Counted from the stretch's first letter, positions 16,153 to 27,463 are shown. The stretch is DNA of 52,531 nucleotides from Gammaproteobacteria bacterium (GCA_030655395.1 JAURVQ010000046.1:1-52531), one strand, 5' to 3'. Program-made: numbers and translations. Notes: generated from the sequence alone by a model not told the origin.

Positions 16153-17070
16153 ATGTCGAAAGAGCTCCTCGTGCAGTCAAACACTTGCCGCCCCCCCGCC
16201 ACCTTCCAGGACCTGATACTCACGCTACAGGCGTACTGGTCGGCGCAGGGCTGCGTGCTGCTGCAGCCTTATGATCTTGAAGTCGGCGCGGGCACCTTTC
16301 ATCCCGCTACGTTTTTGCGCGCCATCGGGCCGGAGCCGTGGCGCGCGGCCTACGTGCAGCCCTCGCGCCGCCCCAAAGACGGCCGTTACGGCGAAAATCC
16401 CAATCGCCTGCAGCACTATTATCAATACCAGGTGGTGCTGAAGCCCTCACCCGCCAACATTCAGGATTTGTACCTCGACTCGCTGCGGGCGCTCGGCGTC
16501 AACATGAGCGAACACGACGTACGCTTCGTCGAGGACGACTGGGAATCACCCACGCTCGGCGCCTGGGGACTGGGCTGGGAGGTGTGGCTGGACGGCATGG
16601 AAGTCACCCAGTTCACCTATTTTCAAGAGGTGGGTGGCCTCAAGTGTGCGCCGGTGCTGGGTGAGATCACTTACGGTCTGGAGCGCCTCGCCATGTATCT
16701 GCAAGGCGTGGAAAGCGTGTTCGATCTGAAATGGACCGACAGCGTGAGTTACGGCGACGTGTACCACCAAAACGAAGTCGAGCAATCGAAATACAATTTT
16801 GAGCACAGCAACGTCGAGTGGCTGTTCAAATTATTCGGCGAATTTGAATCCGAGGCCAGGCGCTTGATGGAAAACAAGCTCACCCTGCCCGCATTTGAAA
16901 TGGTAATGAAATGCTCGCACACTTTCAACCTGCTCGACGCGCGCGGTGCGATCTCCACCACCGAGCGCGCCGCCTATATTGGCCGCGTGCGTAACCTGAG
17001 CCGCGCGGTGGCGCAGAGCTACTACGAGTCGAGGGAGGCCCTGGGCTTCCCCATCCTGAATAAAAAGTAA
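16153..17070 (+). CDS. glyQ: glycyl-tRNA synthetase alpha subunit
   Basis: The catalytic half of the bacterial alpha2-beta2 class II GlyRS, 305 residues, charging tRNA-Gly. Motifs: [20 protein letters not shown], the class II motif 2 region [20 protein letters not shown], and [14 protein letters not shown]. The start is taken at ATG 16153 (MSKELLVQ). An ATG 54 bp upstream is in frame but lies beside a TATACT hexamer (16121-16126) that may be the -10. glyS follows after 4 bp. Confidence 0.96.
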   Translation: MSKELLVQSNTCRPPATFQDLILTLQAYWSAQGCVLLQPYDLEVGAGTFHPATFLRAIGPEPWRAAYVQPSRRPKDGRYGENPNRLQHYYQYQVVLKPSPANIQDLYLDSLRALGVNMSEHDVRFVEDDWESPTLGAWGLGWEVWLDGMEVTQFTYFQEVGGLKCAPVLGEITYGLERLAMYLQGVESVFDLKWTDSVSYGDVYHQNEVEQSKYNFEHSNVEWLFKLFGEFESEARRLMENKLTLPAFEMVMKCSHTFNLLDARGAISTTERAAYIGRVRNLSRAVAQSYYESREALGFPILNKK

Positions 17071-17074
17071 AACC

Positions 17075-19231
17075 ATGCAAGACAGTCTACTCATCGAGCT
17101 TCTCACCGAAGAGCTGCCGCCCAAATCGCTGCTCAAACTTTCCCAGGCCTTCTGCAAAGGAATATTTGAAGGGTTGAAGGAGCAGGGTTTCGTCGCGGCG
17201 GATACAGATTACGCCGCACTCGTCAGCGAGTTCGCCACGCCACGCCGCCTCGGCGTGCTGGTTAAAGACGTGGCCCACACGCAATCGGAACGCATCATCG
17301 AGCGCAAAGGCCCCGCGCTCGCCAGCGCCTACGATCAAAACGAAAAACCCACACCCGCGCTCATCGGTTTCGCCAAATCCTGCGGCGTCGAAATCTCCGC
17401 GCTGCAAAAACAGAGCGACGTCGCTCCCGGCATCCTGCCTCCCGCGACATTAGTACGTCCATATACGTCAAAAAAAGGCGAGCACTTCGTGTTCCGCGCC
17501 CGGCAACCCGGCGAGCCGCTGGAAAAACATCTGGCCACAATCGTCGCGGGTGTGATTAAAAAACTCCCCGTCGCCAAACTGATGCGCTGGGGTGACAGCG
17601 ATGTGCAGTTCGTGCGCCCGGTGCATGGGTTGATCATGCTGCATGGCAAAAAGATTGTGGCAGGGGAGGTGCTGGGGCTGCGAAGCAGCAACAAGACGCT
17701 CGGTCACCGCTTCTTAAGTACAGGCGAGGTGGAGATAAAGAATTCCACAGACTACACGCGGCTCATGCTGGAGAAGGGCCAAGTAGTTGTTAATCATGAG
17801 GTACGTTGTGGCTTGATATCTGACCAGCTTGATAGGGTTGCAAAGGACTTGGGTGATTCGGTTACCTGGACAGTAGGCGAAAATATCGCGTTGCTGGGCG
17901 AGGTGGCGAGCCTTGTCGAATTCCCGGTGGTATACGCCGGTAGTTTCGATGTCGCGTATCTGGAGGTGCCAGAGGAATGTCTGGTTGTCAGTATGCAGCA
18001 GCATCAGCGTTATTTTCCCTTGAAAAAGGAAGGTAAGCTGCTGCCCCATTTTTTATTCGTCAGTAATAATGAGGCTGATGATTCAGCTCATATCATTCAC
18101 GGTAATGAGCGTGTACTGCGCGCGCGCCTGAGTGATGCAAAATTCTTTTTTGAACAGGATAAAAAAACCAAGCTCGAAGATCGGGTGCCGAAGCTCGCCA
18201 ATGTGGTGTATCACAACAAGCTGGGTAGTCAGTTGCAGCGGGTGGAGCGCATTCAGAAGCTGGCCGTAGCCATCGCTGAGCGGTTCAAGGAAATAAATCG
18301 CGTGGCGGATATCCAGCAGGTTAAGCGCGCGGCGTATCTGTGCAAGGCCGATTTACTAACTGACATGGTAGGCGAGTTCCCGGAACTGCAGGGCGTGATG
18401 GGGTATTACTACGCGCTCCATGATGGTGAGGAGCTGGGCGTGGCCAATGCGATGCGTGAGCACTATGAGCGCGTGCCACGCAAAGCTGTGGGTATTTGCG
18501 TGGGGCTGGGGGACAAGCTCGATACACTGGTTGGAATTTATGGCATCGGCCTCGTGCCCACCGGCGACAAGGATCCGTTCGCGCTGCGGCGCGCTGCGTT
18601 AAGCGTGCTGCGCACGCTGGTGGAAAACAAGTTGTCGCTTAATCTTATGCAATTGCTGGAAATCGCCGAGGCGCAGTTCCCGGCGGGTGTGATCGCCCAG
18701 GACGCCGTGTCCAAGCTATACGAGTTCATGCTGGAGCGCCTGAAACCGTATTTACGTGAACAGGAGTTTGGCGCGGATGAAGTTGATGCCGTGCTGAGTC
18801 TCAGGCCCACGCGCATGGACTGGATTATTCCCCGTCTCAAGGCGATACAGGAGTTCCGCAAGCTGCCGGAGGCGGAAAGTCTGGCCGCCGCGAACAAGCG
18901 TATCCGCAATATTCTGAAGCAGGGCAAAGACGCGGCGCGTGATGTGCTCGACCATGGACTGCTCAAGGAAGAAGCCGAGAAAAATCTCGCGCGTCAGGTG
19001 GAGCAGCTTGAGGCGCAGGTGACGCCGATGCTGCACCGCGAAGAGTATACGCAAGCACTCAAACAGCTCGCGTCATTGCGCCCTGCCGTGGATACCTTTT
19101 TCGATAAGGTGATGGTCATGGTAGAGGATGCAGCCCTGCGCGACAATCGGCTCGCACTACTCACCAAGCTGGAGGGTTTGTTTATGGGCGTGGCGGATAT
19201 TTCCAAGCTGCAATACGGTGCGCAACTCTGA
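17075..19231 (+). CDS. glyS: glycyl-tRNA synthetase beta subunit
   Basis: The tRNA-binding half of GlyRS, 718 residues (normal, about 690-720). The N-terminus LIELLTEELPPKSLLKLSQA is diagnostic. Further motifs are TRRLGVLV-like FATPRRLGVLV, LMRWGDSDVQFVRPVHGLIM, MQQHQRYFPL, and the C-terminal anticodon-binding region with GDKDPFALRRAALSVLR. The stretch from about 17740 to 18520 looks less GC-rich and uses different synonymous codons than both ends, possibly from homologous recombination within the gene. It is cotranscribed with glyQ, and probably with gmhB and plsC. Confidence 0.96.
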   Translation: MQDSLLIELLTEELPPKSLLKLSQAFCKGIFEGLKEQGFVAADTDYAALVSEFATPRRLGVLVKDVAHTQSERIIERKGPALASAYDQNEKPTPALIGFAKSCGVEISALQKQSDVAPGILPPATLVRPYTSKKGEHFVFRARQPGEPLEKHLATIVAGVIKKLPVAKLMRWGDSDVQFVRPVHGLIMLHGKKIVAGEVLGLRSSNKTLGHRFLSTGEVEIKNSTDYTRLMLEKGQVVVNHEVRCGLISDQLDRVAKDLGDSVTWTVGENIALLGEVASLVEFPVVYAGSFDVAYLEVPEECLVVSMQQHQRYFPLKKEGKLLPHFLFVSNNEADDSAHIIHGNERVLRARLSDAKFFFEQDKKTKLEDRVPKLANVVYHNKLGSQLQRVERIQKLAVAIAERFKEINRVADIQQVKRAAYLCKADLLTDMVGEFPELQGVMGYYYALHDGEELGVANAMREHYERVPRKAVGICVGLGDKLDTLVGIYGIGLVPTGDKDPFALRRAALSVLRTLVENKLSLNLMQLLEIAEAQFPAGVIAQDAVSKLYEFMLERLKPYLREQEFGADEVDAVLSLRPTRMDWIIPRLKAIQEFRKLPEAESLAAANKRIRNILKQGKDAARDVLDHGLLKEEAEKNLARQVEQLEAQVTPMLHREEYTQALKQLASLRPAVDTFFDKVMVMVEDAALRDNRLALLTKLEGLFMGVADISKLQYGAQL

Positions 19232-19236
19232 GTCAC

Positions 19237-19776
19237 TTGAAGCTCATCATTCTCGACCGCGACGGAGTGATTAACTACGACTCCGACGAGTTCATCAAGT
19301 CGCCCGATGAATGGGTGCCCATCCCCGGAAGTCTGGAGTCCATCGCGCGTTTGAATCGTGCAGGCTACACCGTCGTAGTGGCGAGTAATCAGTCCGGTGT
19401 CGGGCGCGGACTTTTTGATCTCAGCACCTTGCATCAAATACACGAAAAGATGCAGCGGGAAGTTGCGCGTGTCGGCGGCAAGGTAGACGCGATATTTTTC
19501 TGCCCGCATACGCCGGACGATCACTGCGATTGCCGCAAGCCGAAGCCCGGTTTGTTGCTGGATGTCGCTAAAAAGTTTGCTTGCGAGTTAACGGGTGTTC
19601 CCGCTGTTGGCGATTCGCTGCGCGACATCGAGGCCGCGCAGGCGGTGGGTGCAAAGCCGGTGCTGGTGCGTACAGGCAAGGGTGGTGAGGTTGTGAAGAG
19701 CGGCAAGCTACCCGCCGGGGTCGAGGTGTGCGACGATCTTGTGGCCTTCGTAGATGCATTGCTGGTGAAGCGCTGA
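19237..19776 (+). CDS. gmhB: D,D-heptose 1,7-bisphosphate phosphatase
   Basis: A HAD-family phosphatase that removes the C7 phosphate from D-glycero-D-manno-heptose 1,7-bisphosphate on the way to ADP-heptose for LPS core. The nucleophile motif is LDRDGVINYDS, followed by VASNQSGVGRG, the zinc-binding loop FFCPHTPDDHCDCRKPKPG and the acidic motif VGDSLRDIEAA. The start is TTG 19237, as there is no ATG ahead of the conserved N-terminus. At 179 residues it has normal length. The stop overlaps the plsC ATG (TGATG). Confidence 0.94.
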   Translation: MKLIILDRDGVINYDSDEFIKSPDEWVPIPGSLESIARLNRAGYTVVVASNQSGVGRGLFDLSTLHQIHEKMQREVARVGGKVDAIFFCPHTPDDHCDCRKPKPGLLLDVAKKFACELTGVPAVGDSLRDIEAAQAVGAKPVLVRTGKGGEVVKSGKLPAGVEVCDDLVAFVDALLVKR

Positions 19777-20492
19777 TGCTGTTTCTGCGCTCCCTGCTGT
19801 TGGCAATCTGTCAGGTGATCTCCACGCTGATCTTCGCGCCGCTCAGCGTGCTCACCGGCCTGCTGCCATACCGCATGCGCTACCGCTTCATTACGCAATG
19901 GAACCGTTTCAATCTGTGGTGTGTGGAGAAGGTCTGTGGTCTGCACTACGAGGTGCAGGGCCGCGAGCACATTCCACCCGGCCCCTGTGTGATTTTATGC
20001 AAGCACCAGTCGGCCTGGGAGACGTATGCGCTGCCCTGCATTTTCCCGCAAATGCTGACTTGGGTGTGCAAGCGTGAATTATTGTGGATACCGTTTTTTG
20101 GCTGGGGTTTCGCCGTGCTGCGGCCGATCGCCATTGACCGCAATGCGGGGCGCAAGGCGCTGGAGCAACTCGTCGCACAAGGCATTGATCGACTCAAGCG
20201 CGGACGCTCGGTGGTGATTTTCCCCGAGGGCACGCGCGTTGCGCCCGGTGAAAAACGGCGCTACGCCATCGGCGGCGCGATGCTGGCCGAGCGATCGGGT
20301 TATCCGGTGCTGCCTATCGCTCATAATGCAGGGGAGTTCTGGCCCAAGCGCGGCTTCATCAAGCGACCCGGCGCCATTCACTTGGTGATCGGGCCAGTGA
20401 TCGAGAGCAAAGGCAAGAGCGCAGCCGAAATCAACGCACAGGTGGAAGGTTGGATTGAGTCTGCCATGGTGCGGTTGCCAGTGCCGGGGTGA
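19776..20492 (+). CDS. plsC: 1-acyl-sn-glycerol-3-phosphate acyltransferase
   Basis: An inner-membrane enzyme that makes phosphatidic acid from lysophosphatidic acid. N-terminal hydrophobic segment MLFLRSLLLAICQVISTLIF. Acyltransferase motif I is CKHQSAWETY (a His-x4-Glu variant common in this subfamily), then RELLWIPFFGWG, and motif III VVIFPEGTRVAPGEK. At 238 residues it has normal length. Its start overlaps the gmhB stop in TGATG, and this glyS-gmhB-plsC order is frequent in Gammaproteobacteria. Confidence 0.94.
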   Translation: MLFLRSLLLAICQVISTLIFAPLSVLTGLLPYRMRYRFITQWNRFNLWCVEKVCGLHYEVQGREHIPPGPCVILCKHQSAWETYALPCIFPQMLTWVCKRELLWIPFFGWGFAVLRPIAIDRNAGRKALEQLVAQGIDRLKRGRSVVIFPEGTRVAPGEKRRYAIGGAMLAERSGYPVLPIAHNAGEFWPKRGFIKRPGAIHLVIGPVIESKGKSAAEINAQVEGWIESAMVRLPVPG

Positions 20493-20623
20493 GACTAATC
20501 TGGTCTGACATCCTTACGCAAAAATCAATTGAGTCGGATACCGTTGATTCGTGTCCTAAAGAAAACTCTTGCGGTTTACATTCACAAGAATCAATTTTCT
20601 CCAATATCTCATGGGGTTGCCAA

Positions 20624-21355
20624 ATGAATACACTTACGTCACTCATCCCAGATGTAAATATCCTCTTAGAACTAGCGCCTGAAGAACTCGCAGAGATTTT
20701 GCTTCAGTTGGCAAATGAGCATAAGCAGAATGGCCTTATCCATCCGCAGGCACTGCTGACACAAATTAACGGTGCCCATGGGGAGGCAGATGGTTATCCT
20801 CAAAGCAGAAGAAAGGATGCAGAGCTAGCTTTCAGTGAAGCATGGAATTGGCTTACTGTTCATGGACTCTTGGTGCCTGACACAGGCACAAATGGGAATA
20901 ACGGCTGGATGCGTCTTAGTCGTCAAGCCTCCAAGCTGCTTGATCAGAAATCTTTTCAAAGCTACGCGAGAAGCGTTGCATTCCCCAAGTCCTTGCTTCA
21001 TCCCTTAATCGCAGATGCTGTGTGGATAGACCTTGCTCGCGGCGACTTAGAGACTGCCGTATTCAAGGCATTCAAAGCAGTCGAAATCGCTGTCCGTGAT
21101 GCCGGCAAGTTCGACGCTACCGAGATTGGGACAATTCTTATGCGTAAGGCCTTCGAAAAAACGAGCGGCCCTCTTTCAAACCAGCAACAACCAGATAGCG
21201 AACGTGAATCCCTTGCACACCTTTTTGCTGGCGCAATCGGCTCTTACAAGAATCCCCATTCACACCGCACAGTAACAATTACCGATCTAAACGAAGCCCA
21301 AGAAATGGTGATCATAGCTAGCCACCTTCTTCGAATCGTGGACAGCCGACGCTAG
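20624..21355 (+). CDS. TIGR02391 (Ymh) family protein
   Basis: A 243-residue protein whose C-terminal half matches what I know as the TIGR02391/Ymh family: HPLIADAVWIDLARGDLETA, VFKAFKAVEIAVRDAGKF, and the terminal LAHLFAGAIGSYKNPHSHRT with a conserved basic/His patch. The family is scattered in bacteria and often near restriction or mobile genes; function unknown. The gene and the 130 bp before it are visibly more AT-rich than the flanking plsC and tsaD, suggesting recent acquisition. The start ATG 20624 lacks a good ribosome site. Confidence 0.8.
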   Translation: MNTLTSLIPDVNILLELAPEELAEILLQLANEHKQNGLIHPQALLTQINGAHGEADGYPQSRRKDAELAFSEAWNWLTVHGLLVPDTGTNGNNGWMRLSRQASKLLDQKSFQSYARSVAFPKSLLHPLIADAVWIDLARGDLETAVFKAFKAVEIAVRDAGKFDATEIGTILMRKAFEKTSGPLSNQQQPDSERESLAHLFAGAIGSYKNPHSHRTVTITDLNEAQEMVIIASHLLRIVDSRR

Positions 21356-21389
21356 GCTTCGCACAATCAATGTAGGCAATCTCTGGTGC

Positions 21390-22391
21390 TTAAGTTGTAT
21401 TCAGCGGCCAGCGCGCGCGCACGTCGAAGGCCAGCCGATCCGGGCGCAGGCCTGCGGCGAAATTGCGGTAACCGGTGTAGGCGATCATGGCGGCGTTGTC
21501 GGTGCAGAATTCCAGCCGCGGGTAAGACACCTTCACGTCGTCGATCTCAGCAAAGCGTTCACGCAGGCGCTGGTTCGCGCTCACGCCGCCGGAGACTACC
21601 AAGCGCTGGAGGCCGGTGGCGCGCAAGGCGCGCTCACATTTGATGGCGAGTGTATCCACCACTGCATCTTGAAAAGCGCAGGCGATGTCGGCGCGGGTCT
21701 GTGCGCTGCCATCATCGTGGGCGCGCAGCGTGGTGAGGGCGTGGGTCTTGAGCCCGCTGAAACTGAAGTCGAGGCCGGGGCGGTCGGTCATCGGACGCGG
21801 GAAATCAAAACGGGCCGGGTTGCCTTGGCGCGCGAGGCGTTCCAGCGCGGGGCCGCCGGGATAGTCGAGGCCGAGCAGCTTGGCGGTCTTGTCAAACGCC
21901 TCGCCCGCAGCGTCGTCGAGCGACTCGCCGAGCAGGCGATAGCGCCCCACGCCACTCACCTCGACCAGCAGCGTGTGTCCACCCGACACCAGCAGCGCGA
22001 CAAAGGGAAACGCGGGCGGATCGGGTTCGAGCAGGGGGGCGAGCAGGTGGGCCTCCATGTGGTGCACCGGCAGGGCCGGCACGCCCCAGGCCCAGGCGAG
22101 GCTGTGGCCGACGGCGGCCCCGACCAAGAGCGCCCCGACCAGACCGGGGCCGGCGGTGTAGGCCACGGCAGTGATGTCCTGCGGGCGGCAGCCCGACTCG
22201 GCCAGCACTTGGCGAATCAGCGGCAAAGTCTTCTGGATGTGGTCGCGCGAGGCCAACTCCGGCACCACGCCGCCGTATTCGGCGTGCAGCGCGACCTGAC
22301 TGTGCAGGGCGTGCGCCAGCAGGCCACGCTCCGCGTCATAGACGGCGGCGGCGGTCTCGTCACACGAGGTTTCAATGCCTAGGATGCGCAT
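21390..22391 (-). CDS. tsaD: tRNA N6-adenosine threonylcarbamoyltransferase TsaD
   Basis: Transfers the threonylcarbamoyl group to A37 of ANN-decoding tRNAs (t6A), with TsaB and TsaE. 333 residues. Motifs: [19 protein letters not shown], the metal-binding [13 protein letters not shown] (HMEAH), [20 protein letters not shown], and [18 protein letters not shown]. The start ATG 22391 gives the standard [12 protein letters not shown]. It is divergent from rpsU-yqeY-dnaG-rpoD, the usual arrangement around the macromolecular-synthesis operon. It would act on the intron-containing CAU tRNA in this window once spliced (A37 is the first 3'-exon base). Confidence 0.97.
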   Translation of the reverse strand: MRILGIETSCDETAAAVYDAERGLLAHALHSQVALHAEYGGVVPELASRDHIQKTLPLIRQVLAESGCRPQDITAVAYTAGPGLVGALLVGAAVGHSLAWAWGVPALPVHHMEAHLLAPLLEPDPPAFPFVALLVSGGHTLLVEVSGVGRYRLLGESLDDAAGEAFDKTAKLLGLDYPGGPALERLARQGNPARFDFPRPMTDRPGLDFSFSGLKTHALTTLRAHDDGSAQTRADIACAFQDAVVDTLAIKCERALRATGLQRLVVSGGVSANQRLRERFAEIDDVKVSYPRLEFCTDNAAMIAYTGYRNFAAGLRPDRLAFDVRARWPLNTT

Positions 22392-22494
22392 GGGGTAGAG
22401 CTGAGGTGGGTTTTGCAATTGTGTGGGCAAGCCGGTATCATGCCATGTTTACCATTCTCCATTCTTAAATAACTGACAACCGACAGGATATTCA

Positions 22495-22764
22495 ATGCCG
22501 TCCGTACGAATTAAGGAAAATGAGCCGTTTGAGATCGCGCTGCGCCGTTTCAAGCGCACCTGCGAGAAGGCCGGTGTGCTGACCGAGTCGCGCCGCCGCG
22601 AGTTTTACGAGAAGCCGACCTCCATCCGCAAGCGCAAGGCCGCTGCCGCCGTCAAGCGGCAAGAGAAAAAGACCATGCGCGGAAGTCTCGCCGCACGCGC
22701 CTTGCTGCTGCGCCCCGGCGCGGCCGAGAAGGTCGAGCGTCGTCCGCGTTCACATTCCTATTGA
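22495..22764 (+). CDS. rpsU: 30S ribosomal protein S21 with atypical C-terminus
   Basis: Residues 1-56 are typical S21: [53 protein letters not shown]. The family then normally ends after about 71 residues with a basic ARRTRLY-type tail. Here the frame instead reads [20 protein letters not shown] and ends at residue 89. Read in another frame, the same DNA (about 22673-22705) gives [10 protein letters not shown], resembling the normal tail, so a one- or two-base indel near 22670 is likely (real or a sequencing error). First gene of the macromolecular-synthesis operon; AGGA precedes the ATG. Confidence 0.93.
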   Translation: MPSVRIKENEPFEIALRRFKRTCEKAGVLTESRRREFYEKPTSIRKRKAAAAVKRQEKKTMRGSLAARALLLRPGAAEKVERRPRSHSY

Positions 22765-22794
22765 TAGACGCCCCGGCGTCTGACGTCCTCAGCC

Positions 22795-23250
22795 GTGGCT
22801 GACTCCCCGCTCAAGCTGCGTGTCAGCGAAGACATGAAGTCTGCGTTGCGCGCGGGGGAGAAGCAGCGCCTCGGCATCATCCGCCTCATCCTGGCGGCCA
22901 TCAAGCAGCGCGAGGTGGACGACCGCATCGCCCTCGATGACGGCCAGGTGCTCGCGGTGCTGGAGAAGATGCTCAAGCAGCGGCGCGAGTCGGTGAGCCA
23001 GTACGAGGCGGCGGGACGCCAGGACTTGGCCGATCAGGAACACTTCGAGATCGGCGTGGTGCAGGGGTACATGCCTGCGCCGCTGGGCGAGGCCGAGATT
23101 GACGCCCTGATCGCCGCCGCCATCGCCGAAACCGGCGCCCAGACCGGGAAGGACATGGGCAAGGTCATCAGTGCGCTCAGGCTCAAGGTTCAGGGCCGTG
23201 CCGACATGGGTAAACTCAGCGCCAAAGTGAAGACCAAACTGGGCGGCTAA
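22795..23250 (+). CDS. yqeY: GatB/YqeY domain protein
   Basis: A 151-residue protein homologous to the tail domain of GatB, the tRNA-amidotransferase subunit. Motifs: RVSEDMKSALRAGEKQRLGI, IRLILAAIKQREVDDR, and the C-terminal GKDMGKVISALRLKVQGRAD. The GTG start at 22795 follows rpsU by 30 bp. Commonly found between rpsU and dnaG; its exact role is unclear. Confidence 0.94.
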   Translation: MADSPLKLRVSEDMKSALRAGEKQRLGIIRLILAAIKQREVDDRIALDDGQVLAVLEKMLKQRRESVSQYEAAGRQDLADQEHFEIGVVQGYMPAPLGEAEIDALIAAAIAETGAQTGKDMGKVISALRLKVQGRADMGKLSAKVKTKLGG

Positions 23251-23255
23251 AAATC

Positions 23256-23345
23256 TAAAGTGACAAGTTGCAAGTGTCAAGTAACAAGAGAAAACCAAAT
23301 TTTATGCGTTTTCTTGTAACTTGACACTTGTAACTTGATACTGAT
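23256..23345. repeat. long inverted repeat between yqeY and dnaG
   Basis: The left arm AAGTTGCAAGTGTCAAGTAA is complementary to the right arm TTACAAGTGTCAAGTTAC read in reverse, extending through CAAGAGAAAAC / GTTTTCTTG. The ~30-bp stem with a short loop sits inside an otherwise continuous operon, so it may modulate readthrough or mRNA stability between yqeY and dnaG. Related ACAAG-rich inverted repeats flank rubrerythrin. Confidence 0.88.
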
Positions 23346-23350
23346 GTGTC

Positions 23351-25105
23351 ATGGCAGGCCGTATCCCCCAGCAGTTTATTGATGAACTATTAACTCGCGT
23401 GGACATCGTCGAGGTGATCGACGCGCGCGTGCCGCTGCGCAAGGCGGGGCGTGAATACACCGCCTGCTGCCCGTTCCACGACGAAAAAACCCCCTCCTTT
23501 ACCGTCAGCCCTACCAAGCAGTTTTATCACTGCTTCGGCTGCGGCGCGCACGGCACCGCCCTCGGTTTTTTGATCGACTACGAACACCTCGATTTCATCG
23601 ACGCCGTGCATGATCTGGCCGCGCGCGTCGGCATGGAAGTGCCGCGCACGCAACAGGACGCCACACCGGCGCAGGCCGGGGCGGATTTATACGGCGTGCT
23701 GGAGCAGGCGGCGGCCTGGTACCGGCGGCAGTTACGCGAGCACCCCGAGGCTGCGTGCGCGGTGGAGTACCTCAAGGGGCGCGGGCTGACCGGCGAGACC
23801 GCAGCGGACTACGGCGTCGGCTATGCGCCGCCCGGTTGGGACAACCTCAAGCGCGCCTTGGACGCAGAGGAGGCGGCGTTCGTCCAGGCCGGTCTGCTGA
23901 TCAAAAAGGACGAGGGCGGCACCTATGACCGCTTTCGTAACCGCATCATGTTTCCCATCCACGACGGGCGTGGACGCGTGATCGGGTTCGGCGGGCGCGT
24001 GATCGACGCCGCCGATACCCCCAAGTACCTCAATTCGCCGGAGTCTGCGTTATTCCACAAAGGGCGCGAGCTGTACGGCCTGTATCAGGCGCGCAAGGCG
24101 GTGCGCAAGCTGGAGCGCCTGCTGGTGGTGGAGGGCTACATGGATGTGGTGATGCTGGCCCAGCACGGCATCCACAATGCGGTCGCCACGCTCGGCACCG
24201 CGACCACCCACGAGCATCTGGAGCGGCTGTTCCGGGTGGTGCCGGAAGTGGTGTTTTGTTTCGACGGCGACCGCGCCGGGCGCGATGCGGCCTGGCGTGC
24301 GCTGGGCAACAGTCTGCCGCTGATGCGCGACGGACGCCAGATCGGCTTTCTGTTTCTGCCCGAGGGCGAAGACCCGGACAGCCTGGTGCAGAAGGAAGGG
24401 CGCGAGGATTTTACGGCGCGCGCCGCAAAGCCGGTGCCGTTATCGGAATTCTTTTATGAAGGTTTAATGGCCGAGGCCGATATAAGTACGATGGACGGCC
24501 GCGCGCGACTGGTGGAACTTGCGCGCCCGTTGTTGTCCAAGCTAGCGGAAGGCGCCTTCCGTCACATGATGGTGGTGCGGCTTGCGGAACTGGTGCGCAT
24601 CGATGTGCAGCACATGGTGCGCATGTTGTCACCGGGAGCCAAGGCGCCGCTCACGCATGGCGGGCCGGAACGGCGCGGGCGTGCGCCTGCCGCACCGACT
24701 CCCATGTCGCAGGCGCGGCTGGTGATTGCGCTGCTCCTGCATCGGCCCAGTCTCGCGCTGGAGGCGGGCGACCCGCAGCGATTTGCAGGTCTCGAGGTGG
24801 CGGGTGCGGAATTGTTGCGCGAGTTGCTGGAATTGGTGCAGGCGCGGCCGCATTTAGGCACGGCGGCGCTGCTCGAGCACTGGCGCGATACCGCGCAGGG
24901 CCGTCAGTTGATGAAGCTGGCGCAGTGGCGGCATCCGGTGCCGGAAGAAGGCATCGAGGCCGAGTTTCGCGTCGCGCTGGAGCGCTTGTACGCGGAGGGA
25001 CTGGAGCGCCGCAAGGAGCGTCTGATCGACAAGTCACGCCAAGGCCCGCTCTCCGCCGAGGAAAAGCGGGAGATGGCGACCTTGTTCCCCACCGTCTCGC
25101 GTTGA
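23351..25105 (+). CDS. dnaG: DNA primase
   Basis: Synthesises RNA primers at the replication fork with DnaB. 584 residues. The N-terminal zinc domain is CPFHDEKTPSFTVSPTKQFY then HCFGCGAHG. The RNA polymerase domain has RFRNRIMFPIHDGRGRVIGF, GGRVID, and TOPRIM motifs VVEGYMDVVML and FDGDRAGRDAA. The C-terminal DnaB-interacting region (from about residue 450) is less conserved, as usual. Third gene of rpsU-yqeY-dnaG-rpoD. Confidence 0.97.
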   Translation: MAGRIPQQFIDELLTRVDIVEVIDARVPLRKAGREYTACCPFHDEKTPSFTVSPTKQFYHCFGCGAHGTALGFLIDYEHLDFIDAVHDLAARVGMEVPRTQQDATPAQAGADLYGVLEQAAAWYRRQLREHPEAACAVEYLKGRGLTGETAADYGVGYAPPGWDNLKRALDAEEAAFVQAGLLIKKDEGGTYDRFRNRIMFPIHDGRGRVIGFGGRVIDAADTPKYLNSPESALFHKGRELYGLYQARKAVRKLERLLVVEGYMDVVMLAQHGIHNAVATLGTATTHEHLERLFRVVPEVVFCFDGDRAGRDAAWRALGNSLPLMRDGRQIGFLFLPEGEDPDSLVQKEGREDFTARAAKPVPLSEFFYEGLMAEADISTMDGRARLVELARPLLSKLAEGAFRHMMVVRLAELVRIDVQHMVRMLSPGAKAPLTHGGPERRGRAPAAPTPMSQARLVIALLLHRPSLALEAGDPQRFAGLEVAGAELLRELLELVQARPHLGTAALLEHWRDTAQGRQLMKLAQWRHPVPEEGIEAEFRVALERLYAEGLERRKERLIDKSRQGPLSAEEKREMATLFPTVSR

Positions 25106-25130
25106 CCGGGTAAAGCGAGGCATCCTGTTG

Positions 25131-25136
25131 TATAAT
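25131..25136 (+). promoter_or_regulatory. -10 hexamer upstream of rpoD
   Basis: A perfect TATAAT lies 34 bp upstream of the rpoD ATG in the dnaG-rpoD gap. There is a TTGACC at 25102-25107, but the 23-bp spacing is too long for a normal -35/-10 pair, so the -35 is unassigned. An internal rpoD promoter is known in other Gammaproteobacteria. Confidence 0.45.
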
Positions 25137-25170
25137 ATCCCGTTAATTTAATCAGAGTCGTCACGACAGC

Positions 25171-27015
<1,845 letters not shown>

Positions 27016-27061
27016 ACGGCAGCCCTCATCCCCATCCGGGGCATGCGCAAGATTGGTTTTT

Positions 27062-27463
27062 TTAGAGTTTCTTTAAGCCGCTTTTCCGATATCCTGCGGG
27101 AAACGTGCACTGCGGATTATGTTCTTCTGCGTGGCAGTTGGAGCACAGCAGGCGGCAGCTTTTCACCTCCCGGAGGATGGCTGCCCACCTTCTGTTCGAC
27201 AGGGAGCGGATATCCAACTGAAACTCCTTGTCCTTCGGTGCGGGGTGATGGAACTCTAATGCCGCATAGTTTTTATTGTAGCCGCAACGCTCACATTCCA
27301 TCCCCTTCATTTCAATTAATTGCAGTTTTCTCTCTCTGCCGCGCTTTTGTTGGGCTTGGTAGCTCTGATAGTAGTCGTTGTTATGAGCATTTTTACATTT
27401 GCGCGAACAAAATTTCCTCTGGCGGCCACCCAGTAGTGTTTTGCAGTTGAGGCAGTGTTTCAT
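27062..27463 (-). CDS. small HNH endonuclease-like zinc protein
   Basis: 133 residues from ATG 27463 (an in-frame ATG at 27481 is possible). Two Cys pairs at the N-terminus (CLNCKTLL ... KFCSRKCKN) form a zinc-ribbon-like unit. A basic segment QKRGRERKLQ follows, then CERCGYNKNYAALEFHHPAP and CRLLCSNCHAEEHN, giving an HNH-type fold with His-His and paired Cys. No strong ribosome site. The gene is clearly AT-richer than rpoD and lies about 130 bp from, and divergent to, the intron-containing tRNA gene, so it could be a homing-type nuclease linked to that intron; this is inference. Confidence 0.75.
   Translation of the reverse strand: MKHCLNCKTLLGGRQRKFCSRKCKNAHNNDYYQSYQAQQKRGRERKLQLIEMKGMECERCGYNKNYAALEFHHPAPKDKEFQLDIRSLSNRRWAAILREVKSCRLLCSNCHAEEHNPQCTFPAGYRKSGLKKL

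Noticed and set aside
23256-23345. Possible CRISPR-like repeat because ACAAGT motifs recur
   Set aside because: It is a single inverted repeat, with no regularly spaced direct repeats or unique spacers; no CRISPR array was seen anywhere in the window.
25102-25136. TTGACC and TATAAT before rpoD as one promoter
   Set aside because: The 23-bp spacer is too long for sigma-70; only the -10 is kept as a tentative site.
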